Origin: Bacteroidota bacterium
GTDB lineage: Bacteria > Bacteroidota > Bacteroidia > Flavobacteriales > Flavobacteriaceae
Length of the DNA: 64,000 bases
Assembly: GCA_024279425.1 (NCBI GenBank)
Contig: JAJRRO010000046.1
Coordinates: forward strand, 124,001 to 188,000
Direction: 5' to 3'
Part shown: positions 44,122-53,235 of the stretch, one piece after another
Numbering within the stretch: the first letter of the stretch is position 1
Layout of the letters: each line of letters begins with the position of its first letter
The notes under the pieces: generated by a model
Seen by the model: the letters and a program-made list of their open reading frames with translations, nothing else
Databases searched by the model: none
Told to the model about the DNA's origin: nothing
Translations under genes and position numbers: made by a program

Positions 44122-45852
44122 ATGCAAAGGTTTTTTCCATTTCTCGATTGGGGCTCAAAATATCAAAAAGGTTTTTTTGCCAAAGACTTGGTTGCGGGTC
44201 TAACGGTTGGGATTGTCTTGATTCCACAAGGTATGGCATATGCCATGATTGCAGGGTTACCACCTGTATATGACCTATACGCATCCCTATTCCCATTAGT
44301 AGTGTATTTGTTTCTGGGAACATCCCGAGAATTGGCGATAGGCCCGGTTGCTATGGATTCTCTTTTGGTAGCGGCGGGATTGGGGGCTTTGGCGTTGACA
44401 AATGTTGAGAGTTACATTGCAATGGCTATTTTTCTTGCCTTTTTGGTTGGGGCAATACAAGTATTACTAGGGCTTTTTCGCATGGGGTTTTTGGTCAATT
44501 TCTTGTCAAAACCGGTAATTAGTGGTTTCACCTCGGGTGCAGCATTTATTATTGTATTTAGCCAACTACAACATCTATTGGGAGTTGATATTGAAAAAAG
44601 CAATAGATTCCATCAATTGATTATCAACGCTTTCGGAGAAATCGCCCAGACCAATGGGTATGATTTGGTGATTGGAATTGTGGGAATCTTGATTATTGTG
44701 CTAATCAAAAAATTGAATAAAAAAATACCTTCGATTTTATTAGTTGTAGTTTTAGGTGTTTTGGCGGTTTATTTTTTAGACCTTCAGAGTTATGGGGTAA
44801 AGATTGTCGGCGAAATCCCAATGGGTTTACCAGAATTTCAAATTCCTGATATTACATTCAAAAATAGTATGGATCTTTGGCCCATTGCCTTGGCCTTGGC
44901 CCTGATAGGCTATCTAGAGGCTATCTCGATTGGGAAATCTATAGAGGAAAAAAAGGATAAGGAAACCATTGATGCCAATCAAGAATTGGTTGCTCTTGGG
45001 ACTTCGAATATCGTAGGTTCATTTTTTCAATCCTATCCCGTGACTGCGAGTTTTTCCCGTTCGGCCATTAATTTTGAAATTGGGGCCAAGTCAAATATGT
45101 CGGCATTGTTCAGCGTGATAATGGTAGTTTTTACATTGCTATTTTTGACACCATTGTTCTACTACCTGCCAAATGCTATTTTGGCTAGTATTATTATGGT
45201 CTCCGTAATCGGACTCGTTGATTTTAAATATCCGAAAACTTTATGGAAGTTTAGGAAAGATGAATTTGTAGTGCTCATATGTACCTTTCTTATCACTCTG
45301 TTCATAGGAATAAAGGAAGGTATTTTGATTGGGGTTCTTTTTTCCCTTTTGCTAATGGTATATAGAACCTCAAAGCCACATTTCGCTATTCTAGCAAAAA
45401 TTCGTGGTTCTGATTATTACAAGAATGTGGAAAGATTTGGGGAGGAAATAGAAAATCGTGATGACTTACTCATATTGAGGTTTGATGCTCAATTATATTT
45501 TGGCAACAAAAATTATTTTAAGGCCCATTTGTTAAAACAGGTAAATGCCAAAGGAGATAAATTAAAAGGAGTCATTTTGAATGCGGAAGCTATTAATTAT
45601 ATAGATTCTACAGCTGCCAATATGTTGATTTCGGTGATCAATGATTTGCATGGGAGAAACCTTCAATTTTATATAGCTGGTGCAATAGGGCCAACGAGGG
45701 ATATTATCTTTAGTGGTGGAATAATCGATGTACTACGAAAAGATTTTCTGTTTGCAAAAACCAAGGAAGCAGTAGCTTATTTTGACACCCCTGGGGTTGT
45801 GCCTGATTTTCGCAAAAAAATAGCACATCAGAATACGGACTACCGTAACTAG
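44122..45852 (+). CDS. SulP-family anion transporter with STAS domain
   Basis: I place the start at the ATG at 44122 (MQRFFPFLDWGSKYQKGFFA); a TTG at 44089 would overlap the peroxidase gene. The product of 576 residues has the SulP signature DLVAGLTVGIVLIPQGMAYA and YASLFPLVVYLFLGTSRELA, about 12 membrane segments, and a C-terminal STAS domain (LILRFDAQLYFGNKNYFKAH ... NYIDSTAANMLISVINDLHG). It imports sulfate, bicarbonate or another anion. Next to a persulfide dioxygenase-type gene, export of sulfite or uptake of sulfate is plausible (inference). Confidence 0.93.
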   Translation: MQRFFPFLDWGSKYQKGFFAKDLVAGLTVGIVLIPQGMAYAMIAGLPPVYDLYASLFPLVVYLFLGTSRELAIGPVAMDSLLVAAGLGALALTNVESYIAMAIFLAFLVGAIQVLLGLFRMGFLVNFLSKPVISGFTSGAAFIIVFSQLQHLLGVDIEKSNRFHQLIINAFGEIAQTNGYDLVIGIVGILIIVLIKKLNKKIPSILLVVVLGVLAVYFLDLQSYGVKIVGEIPMGLPEFQIPDITFKNSMDLWPIALALALIGYLEAISIGKSIEEKKDKETIDANQELVALGTSNIVGSFFQSYPVTASFSRSAINFEIGAKSNMSALFSVIMVVFTLLFLTPLFYYLPNAILASIIMVSVIGLVDFKYPKTLWKFRKDEFVVLICTFLITLFIGIKEGILIGVLFSLLLMVYRTSKPHFAILAKIRGSDYYKNVERFGEEIENRDDLLILRFDAQLYFGNKNYFKAHLLKQVNAKGDKLKGVILNAEAINYIDSTAANMLISVINDLHGRNLQFYIAGAIGPTRDIIFSGGIIDVLRKDFLFAKTKEAVAYFDTPGVVPDFRKKIAHQNTDYRN

Positions 45853-45955
45853 TGTTATTGGGAGATTGAAACTAATGTTCCAGTATTGATGGGATAGTAG
45901 CAGAATGAAAAACTACATTCTTGATTTTTTAGGAATGAATTTTAAAAGAGGAAAG

Positions 45956-47365
45956 ATGAATATTGAACAGATTTATACAGGATGCTTGGCCCAAGGGGCT
46001 TATTATATCGAAAGCAATGGGGAGGTTGCCATTATTGACCCGTTACGTGAGGTTGAACCCTATCTGAAAAGGGCCAATGCAGACAGGGCGAAAATAAAAT
46101 ATATTTTTGAAACCCATTTTCATGCGGATTTTGTAAGCGGACATATAACGCTTTCCAAGGAAACTGGCGCGCCTATTGTTTACGGACCAATGGCCAATCC
46201 TTCTTTTGATGCCATCATTGCAGAGGATAATCAGGAGTTTACATTAGGAGAGGTTACTATCAAAGTGCTGCATACCCCAGGCCATACCATGGAAAGTGCG
46301 ACCTATCTTTTAAAAGATGCAAACGGAAAGGATTATGCCATATTTTCGGGAGACACCTTATTTTTAGGTGATGTAGGTCGGCCAGACCTTGCGCAAAAGG
46401 CAGCTGATATGACCCAAGAGGATTTAGCAGGAATTCTCTATGAAAGTTTGCGAACAAAAATAATGCCCCTGGCAAATGAAGTTATTGTTTATCCAGCCCA
46501 TGGGGCAGGATCTGCTTGTGGCAAGAACATGATGAAAGAGACTGTGGATACCTTGGGCAATCAAAAAAAAATGAATTATGCGCTGCGTTCCGACATGACC
46601 AAGGAGGAATTTGTCACAGAAGTTACCGCAGGTTTATTGCCACCACCAAAATATTTCCCCTTGAATGTTAAAATGAACAAAGAGGGTTACGATGATTTCA
46701 ATGTGGTGCTGGATAGAGGCAACAAGGCCCTATCACCAAGCGTATTTGAAATAGCCGCAAATGACACAGGGGCCGTGGTATTGGATGTTCGACATCAAAG
46801 TGATTTTATAGAAGGACATATACCTCGATCTATTTTTATTGGCCTAAACGGTGATTTCGCTCCATGGGTTGGGGCCTTGATAGCAGATATACAACAACCT
46901 TTATTACTGGTTGCTCCAGACGGCAAAGAAAAAGAGGCAGTAACCCGTTTGTCAAGAGTAGGTTTCGATGGTACAATTGGTTATTTAAAAGGAGGGTTTG
47001 AAGCTTGGAAGAAAGAGGATAGGGGTTATGACACCATAACATCAGTGACAGTAGATAGTGTTCAGGAGCAAATAAACGCTAAGGAAATACCTGTTTTTGA
47101 TGTTCGTAAGGAAAGCGAATATCAGTCCGAACATGTTGTTGATGCAAAAAATACGCCATTGGACTTTCTAAATGACCATTTGGCTGAGTTTCCCAAGAAT
47201 CAACCTTTCTTGCTGTATTGCGCCGGAGGGTACAGGTCAATGATTGCGGCATCAATTCTAAAAAGTAGGGGAATACATAATCTAATTGATATTACTGAAG
47301 GATTTAAGGTCATTAAAACTTCAGGAATAGGAGTGACCGACTATGTGTGCCCTACTACCCTATGA
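45956..47365 (+). CDS. MBL-fold persulfide dioxygenase-like protein with two rhodanese domains
   Basis: The likely start is the ATG at 45956 (MNIEQIYTGCLAQGAYYIES); the frame extends to 45905. The metallo-beta-lactamase part shows ETHFHADFVSGHITL, HTPGHTMESATYLL, SGDTLFLGDVGRPDL and VYPAHGAGSACGKNM, matching ETHE1/persulfide-dioxygenase proteins. Two rhodanese domains follow: the first (VVLDVRHQSDFIEGHIPRSI) has no active-site Cys (LLLVAPDGKE), the second has LLYCAGGYRSMIA with the persulfide Cys. It should oxidise glutathione or other low-molecular persulfide to sulfite in the cytosol. SulP and DUF2892 genes flank it. Confidence 0.93.
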   Translation: MNIEQIYTGCLAQGAYYIESNGEVAIIDPLREVEPYLKRANADRAKIKYIFETHFHADFVSGHITLSKETGAPIVYGPMANPSFDAIIAEDNQEFTLGEVTIKVLHTPGHTMESATYLLKDANGKDYAIFSGDTLFLGDVGRPDLAQKAADMTQEDLAGILYESLRTKIMPLANEVIVYPAHGAGSACGKNMMKETVDTLGNQKKMNYALRSDMTKEEFVTEVTAGLLPPPKYFPLNVKMNKEGYDDFNVVLDRGNKALSPSVFEIAANDTGAVVLDVRHQSDFIEGHIPRSIFIGLNGDFAPWVGALIADIQQPLLLVAPDGKEKEAVTRLSRVGFDGTIGYLKGGFEAWKKEDRGYDTITSVTVDSVQEQINAKEIPVFDVRKESEYQSEHVVDAKNTPLDFLNDHLAEFPKNQPFLLYCAGGYRSMIAASILKSRGIHNLIDITEGFKVIKTSGIGVTDYVCPTTL

Positions 47366-47486
47366 ATGGATTGGATTTAGAAATCGAAATCCAATAAAAT
47401 AAATGACCGCTAGGATGCATTATCTGTCCGGCTGAAATTGAAGTGGTAGTTTTTATTTAGCATATTAACCGATAAAATAGAATAGT

Positions 47487-47696
47487 ATGAAAAAGAATAT
47501 GGGCGGTTTAGATAGATGTATTCGAATTGCCTTGGCATTGGTTGCAGGGCTTTTGGTATATTTTGAAATGGTCGGAGATTCATTATCCTTTGTCTTGCTA
47601 GGCGTTGCCGCAGTATTTGTGATAACGAGCCTCGTTGGTTTTTGTCCTTTATATGGACTATTGGGACTGAATAGTTGTAGCGCGAAACGCAATTGA
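47487..47696 (+). CDS. DUF2892 (YgaP-like) small membrane protein
   Basis: The product of 69 residues has the DUF2892 pattern MKKNMGGLDRCIRIALALVA, a second helix and the closing GFCPLYGLLGLNSC. In other proteins this domain follows a rhodanese domain (YgaP), which agrees with the rhodanese gene 121 nt upstream. It may handle persulfide or thiocyanate at the inner membrane. Confidence 0.9.
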   Translation: MKKNMGGLDRCIRIALALVAGLLVYFEMVGDSLSFVLLGVAAVFVITSLVGFCPLYGLLGLNSCSAKRN

Positions 47697-47799
47697 GTTA
47701 CAGTTTTGATTAAAGTCTCTTCCCAATGCTGATTTTTATCATAGTTTGAAATTTTAACAGGGTTTATTTTTACTTTTTGATGAATAAAAACTTAAGATA

Positions 47800-47931
47800 A
47801 TGTCAAATGTACTACCCTTAGTCAATTGGAGCAACGGAATAATAATGATTGCCGTTTTTGCCATTGTAGTTGTAGCCTTGGTTATAGCACTACTTATCTT
47901 TATGAACAGTGGAAAAAAAGATCAGGGTTAA
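47800..47931 (+). CDS. Tiny single-helix membrane protein, 43 residues
   Basis: The ATG at 47800 opens a frame of 43 residues: a polar start MSNVLPLVNWSNG, one long hydrophobic helix IIMIAVFAIVVVALVIALLI and a KKDQG tail. It follows DUF2892 by 103 nt in the same direction. The clean membrane topology and position support a real gene; the family is not known to me. Confidence 0.65.
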   Translation: MSNVLPLVNWSNGIIMIAVFAIVVVALVIALLIFMNSGKKDQG

Positions 47932-48000
47932 GCAAGGATTGCTTCTTTTTTACGATTTGGTCCGAACCGTCTGAATTTTAAAAGATTCTATGTGGACTGA

Positions 48001-49392
48001 TTAATAGTGTTCAAAATCCATGACTTTTGAAAACTGCCGTGGTTTGTGTGGATTTCTGGCTACGAATGATTGAATGATCCGTTCAGTTTCCAATGTGTTT
48101 TTTTGGCGAATAATAAATGTTTCCAAATCTTCGAATTTATTTATTTGGATTTCTTTTTCGATAAAACCGTACCCAGCATATATCCCATCCCTTATAAATA
48201 CAAAAGCACTTTCACTTGGGGTTCTTCCTTTTTCTTGGATAATGAGATGGTCACTTTTGTCCTTTATAGAATGTATGGCCTGCTCTACTTTTTTATTGTA
48301 GGATTTTGGGCTTTCATTCCCTCGACAAATCCCCTCACATTGTTTGATTCTATAATGGGAACAGGAATCCACATTTTCCTGCAAATGACAATACTTGGCG
48401 CAAAGGGAAAAGGCCTTACAGATTTCCTCAAGATATAATCTGCAATCCGTAATAGTATAGAATATGGCAAAAGGGCGTGGCGCCATTTTTATTTTATTGA
48501 AGGCGAGATGCATAACACCATTCCTATCCTCATAACTGAAAATACCATAACGCTGTACATTTCTTTTCTGTGAGCGGTTATATTCAGGAAAATGGTGCTT
48601 TATAGCCGCAGATTCCATGAGAAGTGCCACTAAATCACTTCCCGAAAGCTCATAATCAATATCTGCCGTTTCTTTGCACATCTCAATTTCTTTCGTTGCT
48701 TTGTCATAGAAATGACTGAGCACCCGCTTTTTAATATTGATGGCCTTTCCCACATAGATTATTTTGCCTTTCGCGTTTTTGAAATAATATATTCCCGGGG
48801 TGGCTGGTAAATCATCATAAACATGTTTTGGTAATGCCGGGGGTAATGTTGTTTCTTGGGACCTAGCGTTTAAGAAGGTCTTGAATACAGGTTCGGCACC
48901 TTCTATTCGTAATAGTTTTTGGAATAAAATCGTAGTGGCATGGGCATCACCTCGAGCTCTATGTCTATCGGTTAGCGGAATGCCCAGCACGGAACAAAGC
49001 TTACCAAGGCTATATGAGTTATAGCCGGGAATCAACTTTCTGGACAAACGCACCGTACACAGTTTTTTCCTAGTGAAGTCGAGCCCTAGGGTCTTAAGTT
49101 CATTTTTGATAACATTGTAATCGAAATTTACACTGTGGGCCACGAAAATGGTGTCTTTGGTAATTTCAAGAATTTGATCGGCAATTTCCATTAGCTTGGG
49201 CGCATCCCGAACCAGATCATTATCAATTCCCGTAAGCCCTGTAATAAAATAAGGAATCTCACACTCAGGATTGACCAAGGAAGTAAATTCATCGATGATT
49301 TCATATCCATCATATTTGAATATGGAGATTTCAGTGATTTTATTTCCCTTAATACCGTTTCCAGTAGTTTCTATGTCCACTATGGTGTACAT
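48001..49392 (-). CDS. DnaQ-like exonuclease fused to a GIY-YIG (UvrC-type) nuclease domain
   Basis: The product of 463 residues has an N-terminal DEDDh 3'-5' exonuclease: TIVDIETTGNG (motif I), FVAHSVNFDYNVIKNEL (motif II) and HRARGDAHATTIL (motif III). From residue ~196 a GIY-YIG domain follows: TPGIYYFKNAKGKIIYVGKA, INIKKRVLSHF. The rest includes cysteines (CRLYLEEICKAFSLCAKYCH) as in UvrC-like proteins. This fusion (epsilon-subunit plus UvrC N-terminus) is widespread in Bacteroidota; a DNA-repair role is likely but not proven. Confidence 0.92.
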   Translation of the reverse strand: MYTIVDIETTGNGIKGNKITEISIFKYDGYEIIDEFTSLVNPECEIPYFITGLTGIDNDLVRDAPKLMEIADQILEITKDTIFVAHSVNFDYNVIKNELKTLGLDFTRKKLCTVRLSRKLIPGYNSYSLGKLCSVLGIPLTDRHRARGDAHATTILFQKLLRIEGAEPVFKTFLNARSQETTLPPALPKHVYDDLPATPGIYYFKNAKGKIIYVGKAINIKKRVLSHFYDKATKEIEMCKETADIDYELSGSDLVALLMESAAIKHHFPEYNRSQKRNVQRYGIFSYEDRNGVMHLAFNKIKMAPRPFAIFYTITDCRLYLEEICKAFSLCAKYCHLQENVDSCSHYRIKQCEGICRGNESPKSYNKKVEQAIHSIKDKSDHLIIQEKGRTPSESAFVFIRDGIYAGYGFIEKEIQINKFEDLETFIIRQKNTLETERIIQSFVARNPHKPRQFSKVMDFEHY

Positions 49393-49470
49393 ATTTCGCT
49401 AGATTAAATTAGAAGATTTGTCGTTCAACGTTCAATTCAACGGGTATCAGTGATTTGCCATTTATATTAA

Positions 49471-51078
49471 TTATTCACCACCCATCAGGTCGAACAGATC
49501 TTTGTCTTTCTGGGGTTGTACCACACAGGTATTGTCAAAATGCATTGTAGGTGTTGATGCACTGGTGTAATTAGGCCATTTGGGTAGACCATCATGATTC
49601 GGATCCCCTTTTTTTGCAAAATTAATCCAAGCTTGGCTCATTATATCTGCAAGAACATATGCCTCTTTACCACCACCTGTCATTGCTTCACATCTTGCTA
49701 TATTATTGAAAACAAAGGGTAATTCCATGCAGTGCATGGCTTTATATTTTCCATTAAAGATTGGGGACTGCCAAGTGAATAAATACATATAAACAGGTGC
49801 GCCATCGACTACGGATGATTTCAAATCCGCCTGCTCAACGGCCCCAGGTCTAAACATGGTGTCAATACTTAATAAGTCCGAAGGATTTGTGTCATTGGGA
49901 TAGGCCTTTTTCACTGCCGTAACAAAGGTATCTGCCTTATCTTTATACTGTTCTTTTATTTTTGCCATTATCTGAGCTTCAGAAGCATTGTATAGTCTAG
50001 CATTCATAAAGGGGGTGAATTCGTTTTTAACGGTTCCCAACATTAATGGAATCTCTTTGGAGAATTCAAAGGCCTCTTTTGAAAATAGTTGGTAGGGTAA
50101 ATCCTCACCGTCTCGACTTGGACCCCAGCTTAGACCAAACCCAATAACAGGTTTCCCTGCGGCCTTCATTTTTTCTTCTACTATTTTTAATGCTTTAGAG
50201 CTTGCTGCACTTAATTGATCAAAAGGAATTTTTTGTAAGCTATCTACCTGACTACCATTTAAACCAAGAATGGTCAACACTTCCGAGGCAATGGCTTGGG
50301 TGTCCGTTTTTTCCAACATGGCCATCCTAAATGAACCACTTTGGTTAATGGCCTTTTGGAATAAGCCTTTTGCTTTGGGCATGGCCATGAGGGTGTTTAC
50401 CTTGGCACCACCGCCCGATTGTCCAAAAATTGTAATATTATTGGGGTCTCCTCCGAAATTTGATATATTGGTCTTAACCCATTTTAAGGCAGCTACCAAA
50501 TCCAAAATACTTAGATTGGCCGAACTTTTATATTTTTTTCCATAGGCTGATAAATCTAAAAAGCCCAATACATTTAAACGATGATTAATGGAAACTACAA
50601 CCACATCCCCCTTTTTACTTAGATTCTCGCCGTCATAGGAAGGAAGTTCTTGACTGGACCCAGCTGTGAATCCCCCTCCATGAATCCAAAATAAAACAGG
50701 TCGTTTTTTACCATCGCTAATACTTGGGGTCCAGACATTGGCCCGTAAACAATCTTCATTCGGATAGCCCCAATCATGGTTGAAAACAAATTCTCCCTCG
50801 TCAATTACAGAAGTTGTAGGTTGCATTAATGGGGCTACGGGACCATAGGTCAGCGAGCTTCTAATACCTTCCCAATTTTTTGGTGCTTGTGGTGGCATAA
50901 ACCGTTCGGCCTGTGCATAAGGCATTCCTTTATAAATATAAGTGTCATTGTGTATAAATCCTCGGACTTTTCCTGATTCGGTAGTGGTTACAGCTACATT
51001 CTCACCCATCTGAATGCTTTGGGCAGCTACTTGTGCGAAAATGGATAACATACAAGCGATAAAAAATCTTTTTTTCAT
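49471..51078 (-). CDS. Type B carboxylesterase, secreted
   Basis: The start is the ATG at 51078 (MKKRFFIACMLSIFAQVAAQ, signal peptide); the open frame to 51168 is inside a repeat element. The product of 535 residues has GMPYAQAERFMPPQ, the oxyanion loop VLFWIHGGGFTAGSSQELPS, the nucleophile elbow ITIFGQSGGGAKVNTLMAMP, a Glu in GTVKNEFTPFM and the His in KAMHCMELPFVFNN. It should hydrolyse carboxylic esters, maybe acetyl or feruloyl groups on algal sugars. The GH30 gene lies upstream in the same direction, and a MITE-like element fills part of the gap. Confidence 0.93.
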   Translation of the reverse strand: MKKRFFIACMLSIFAQVAAQSIQMGENVAVTTTESGKVRGFIHNDTYIYKGMPYAQAERFMPPQAPKNWEGIRSSLTYGPVAPLMQPTTSVIDEGEFVFNHDWGYPNEDCLRANVWTPSISDGKKRPVLFWIHGGGFTAGSSQELPSYDGENLSKKGDVVVVSINHRLNVLGFLDLSAYGKKYKSSANLSILDLVAALKWVKTNISNFGGDPNNITIFGQSGGGAKVNTLMAMPKAKGLFQKAINQSGSFRMAMLEKTDTQAIASEVLTILGLNGSQVDSLQKIPFDQLSAASSKALKIVEEKMKAAGKPVIGFGLSWGPSRDGEDLPYQLFSKEAFEFSKEIPLMLGTVKNEFTPFMNARLYNASEAQIMAKIKEQYKDKADTFVTAVKKAYPNDTNPSDLLSIDTMFRPGAVEQADLKSSVVDGAPVYMYLFTWQSPIFNGKYKAMHCMELPFVFNNIARCEAMTGGGKEAYVLADIMSQAWINFAKKGDPNHDGLPKWPNYTSASTPTMHFDNTCVVQPQKDKDLFDLMGGE

Positions 51079-51092
51079 AGCATTTGATTTAA

Positions 51093-51250
51093 GGCCTGTT
51101 AACAATAAACGGAAAGTATAAGTTTTTCGATGATTTTTTCGGATTTCGAGACTGTTTTTTCCAAACATAGCGTGCTACGTTGTCAAAAACGAACGAAGAA
51201 ATACGGAAAAAGAGCGGAAAACCCGCTTTTAGGCTTAGTGTTAACAGGCC
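51093..51250. mobile_element. 158-bp MITE-like element, type C
   Basis: The ends ggcctgttaaca (51093-51104) and tgttaacaggcc (51239-51250) are a perfect 12-bp terminal inverted repeat. The inside is AT-rich with a catagcgtgctacg segment that recalls catagcagagctacgg of the 61970 element. It ends 14 nt before the carboxylesterase start codon. Confidence 0.7.
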
Positions 51251-51360
51251 CTAGTTGAATATGATAGGTTGGTGCCAAATCACACAGCAAAAACCTTTAG
51301 ACGAATATAATGAAAATTAGGGTCCTTTCTCCCCTTGAAGGTATGATAAAACTAAATAAT

Positions 51361-52786
51361 TCAGGGAATAACGAGCGTTCCTACCGCACCGGCTTTTAAT
51401 GAAATAGCATATGATTCCTTGCCCAATTGTACGTGCACCTTGCTTTCTTCTTCTGTCTTATTTTGAATAAGGATCACTTTTTCACCTTTCGGGGTTTTAA
51501 AGGCTACGTTTGGAATGTTTTCAACTAGATTTGAAGCAATGCGATGTGAACCACTTGGGACAAATTTAGAAGCTTGTGCAACAATGTAATAGGCCGGGTT
51601 TCTGGTAACTTGATCACCAGTAATTGTAATGGCTCCCAAACATCTATCACAACCACCACGATCAGTATGTGGATCTTGGTTTTCGTCGTTTGCTAGATTC
51701 CATTCCAAAACTGTCTTACACCAATTACGGCTAGCACCTATAATCAGATTTTCAACATGCCAGCTGAAATCTTTGGCGAAATCTCCTGGTGCACCAATCC
51801 ATTGTTCCGTGAAATACAAGTTTTTATTAGGATATGCTTTATGTACTTCCGAAAGGGCATTTATAGTGCCTCCATATAAATGAAAGGCAGAACCATCAAT
51901 ATATTTGGCAACCTCAGGGTCATTTAAAATTGTAATGGGGTAATCAGGTCTGTCAGCATTATGGTCATAAACTATTATTTTGGTGTCTATCTTATTTTTT
52001 TCAAAAGCCGGCCCCAAGCTATTTTTGATAAATTCCGCTTGTTGGTCTTCCAACATGAGTAAACTTGGGTTGTTACCGGGATGAAGAGGTTCGTTTTGAA
52101 TGGTAAGTGCATCAATAGTAATCCCCTCACTTTTTATTGCCCTTATATATTTAGTCAAATAATGGGCATAAACATCATGATATTCCATTTTTAAGCTACC
52201 GCCTCGCGTATCATTATTGTCTTTCATCCATTTGGGAGGGGACCATGGCGAAGCCATAATTTGGATTTTTGGTGAGATTTCAAGTATTTCCTTTAAGGTT
52301 GGGGTCAAGTATAAAGTATCATAGGCTAAAGAAAATTTTTCAAGCTGTACATCGGTTTCGCCATCGGCGAGGTCATTATAGGACCAAGGAGCCTCATCCA
52401 AATCAGAGGCGCCTACGCTAATGCGCAGATAATTAATACCGATTTGATTGGAATCCCTTCCGAAAAGTTCTTGAAGCAATTTATGTCGTGTATCTTCTGA
52501 CATCTTTTGAAGATGCAATGCGCTTCCACCAGTAAGTGTAAAGCCAAACCCATCCATTTGTTGATAAACTTGGGTTGTGTCAATACTAATTGTAGTCCCT
52601 ACTGGTTACGCCACTTAAAGCGACAGGCTGTTTTTCCAATAGACTTTGTTGGTCAAGGGTAGTGACATATAGATTAGCCGAGGGTTTTTGATCATCTGAT
52701 TTTGCTGATTCACCACAGCCAAAAAAACTCTATAGCAATAAGAACAATGCTAAGGTTGATAATCGATGGTATCTTCTAGCGGTCAT
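51361..52786 (-). pseudogene. GH30-family glycoside hydrolase, 5' end broken
   Basis: The intact 3' frame of 398 residues (from 52557) shows GH30: MDGFGFTLTGGSALHLQKMS, INYLRISVGASDLDE, IMASPWSPPKWMKDN, the acid/base IQNEPLHPGNNPS and the nucleophile LYFTEQWIGAPG. It resembles glucosylceramidase-type GH30. Upstream the true N-terminus is present but damaged: ATG at 52786, a TAG at 52730-52732 inside the lipoprotein signal (LALFLLL, stop, SFFGCGESAKSDD), and one extra base near 52600 that separates VALSGVTS from GTTISIDTTQVYQQ. Both lesions lie ahead of the catalytic domain. The gene belongs to the fucose-glycan locus but may be inactive. Confidence 0.85.
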
Positions 52787-52982
52787 ATTTTCATTATTTT
52801 TCGTAAATGTAATTAGAATAGGTCAACATGTTTTAGTCCTATTCAAGTTTGCTCTACATTTTACCCTTAAAAAAAAAGAATGAGATTTGGTGCCAAAAAA
52901 GTATCACTAAAAATGATTAAAAAGGTAGCTATTCAGAACTGTAAAAATTAGATTTGATTATATCAAATGAGGCAGGAAATAA

Positions 52983-53198
52983 AAAGCACATATTGAAAAT
53001 ATCAAAGTAGATGATAATTCGGTTATTGGAAGGTCGGCAATTGAGCCCGATGATGTTATCGTTTCCTGTGAAGGTGAAGCATTGGAAACGGTTGCTGATT
53101 TAATGAAATCATACCAAAAAAATAACTGGTTGGGAAAATTGGATTTGAAAATCTTTCGAAATCAAAAGGAAATATCCATTACCTTATCCACTAAATAA
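52983..53198 (+). pseudogene. PDZ-domain remnant
   Basis: A frame of 71 codons without a start near its left end encodes VDDNSVIGRSAIEPDDVIVS, CEGEALETVADLMKSYQKN and LDLKIFRNQKEISITLSTK, then a stop. The pattern is the second half of a PDZ domain. A stop at 52980-52982 closes the frame on the left. It looks like the 3' end of a lost larger gene. The sulfatase gene begins 37 nt later. Confidence 0.6.
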
Positions 53199-53235
53199 AA
53201 AAATAGTTAAGGCAATACTAAATCAAACACATAAA

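Noticed and set aside
47370-47395. Hairpin attggattt / aaatccaat after the rhodanese gene as terminator
   Set aside because: The stem is perfect but AT-rich and not followed by a T-tract on the plus strand; termination is not supported.
51079-51168. N-terminal extension of the carboxylesterase to 51168
   Set aside because: The extension is encoded by the inverted-repeat element and hides the signal peptide that begins at 51078.
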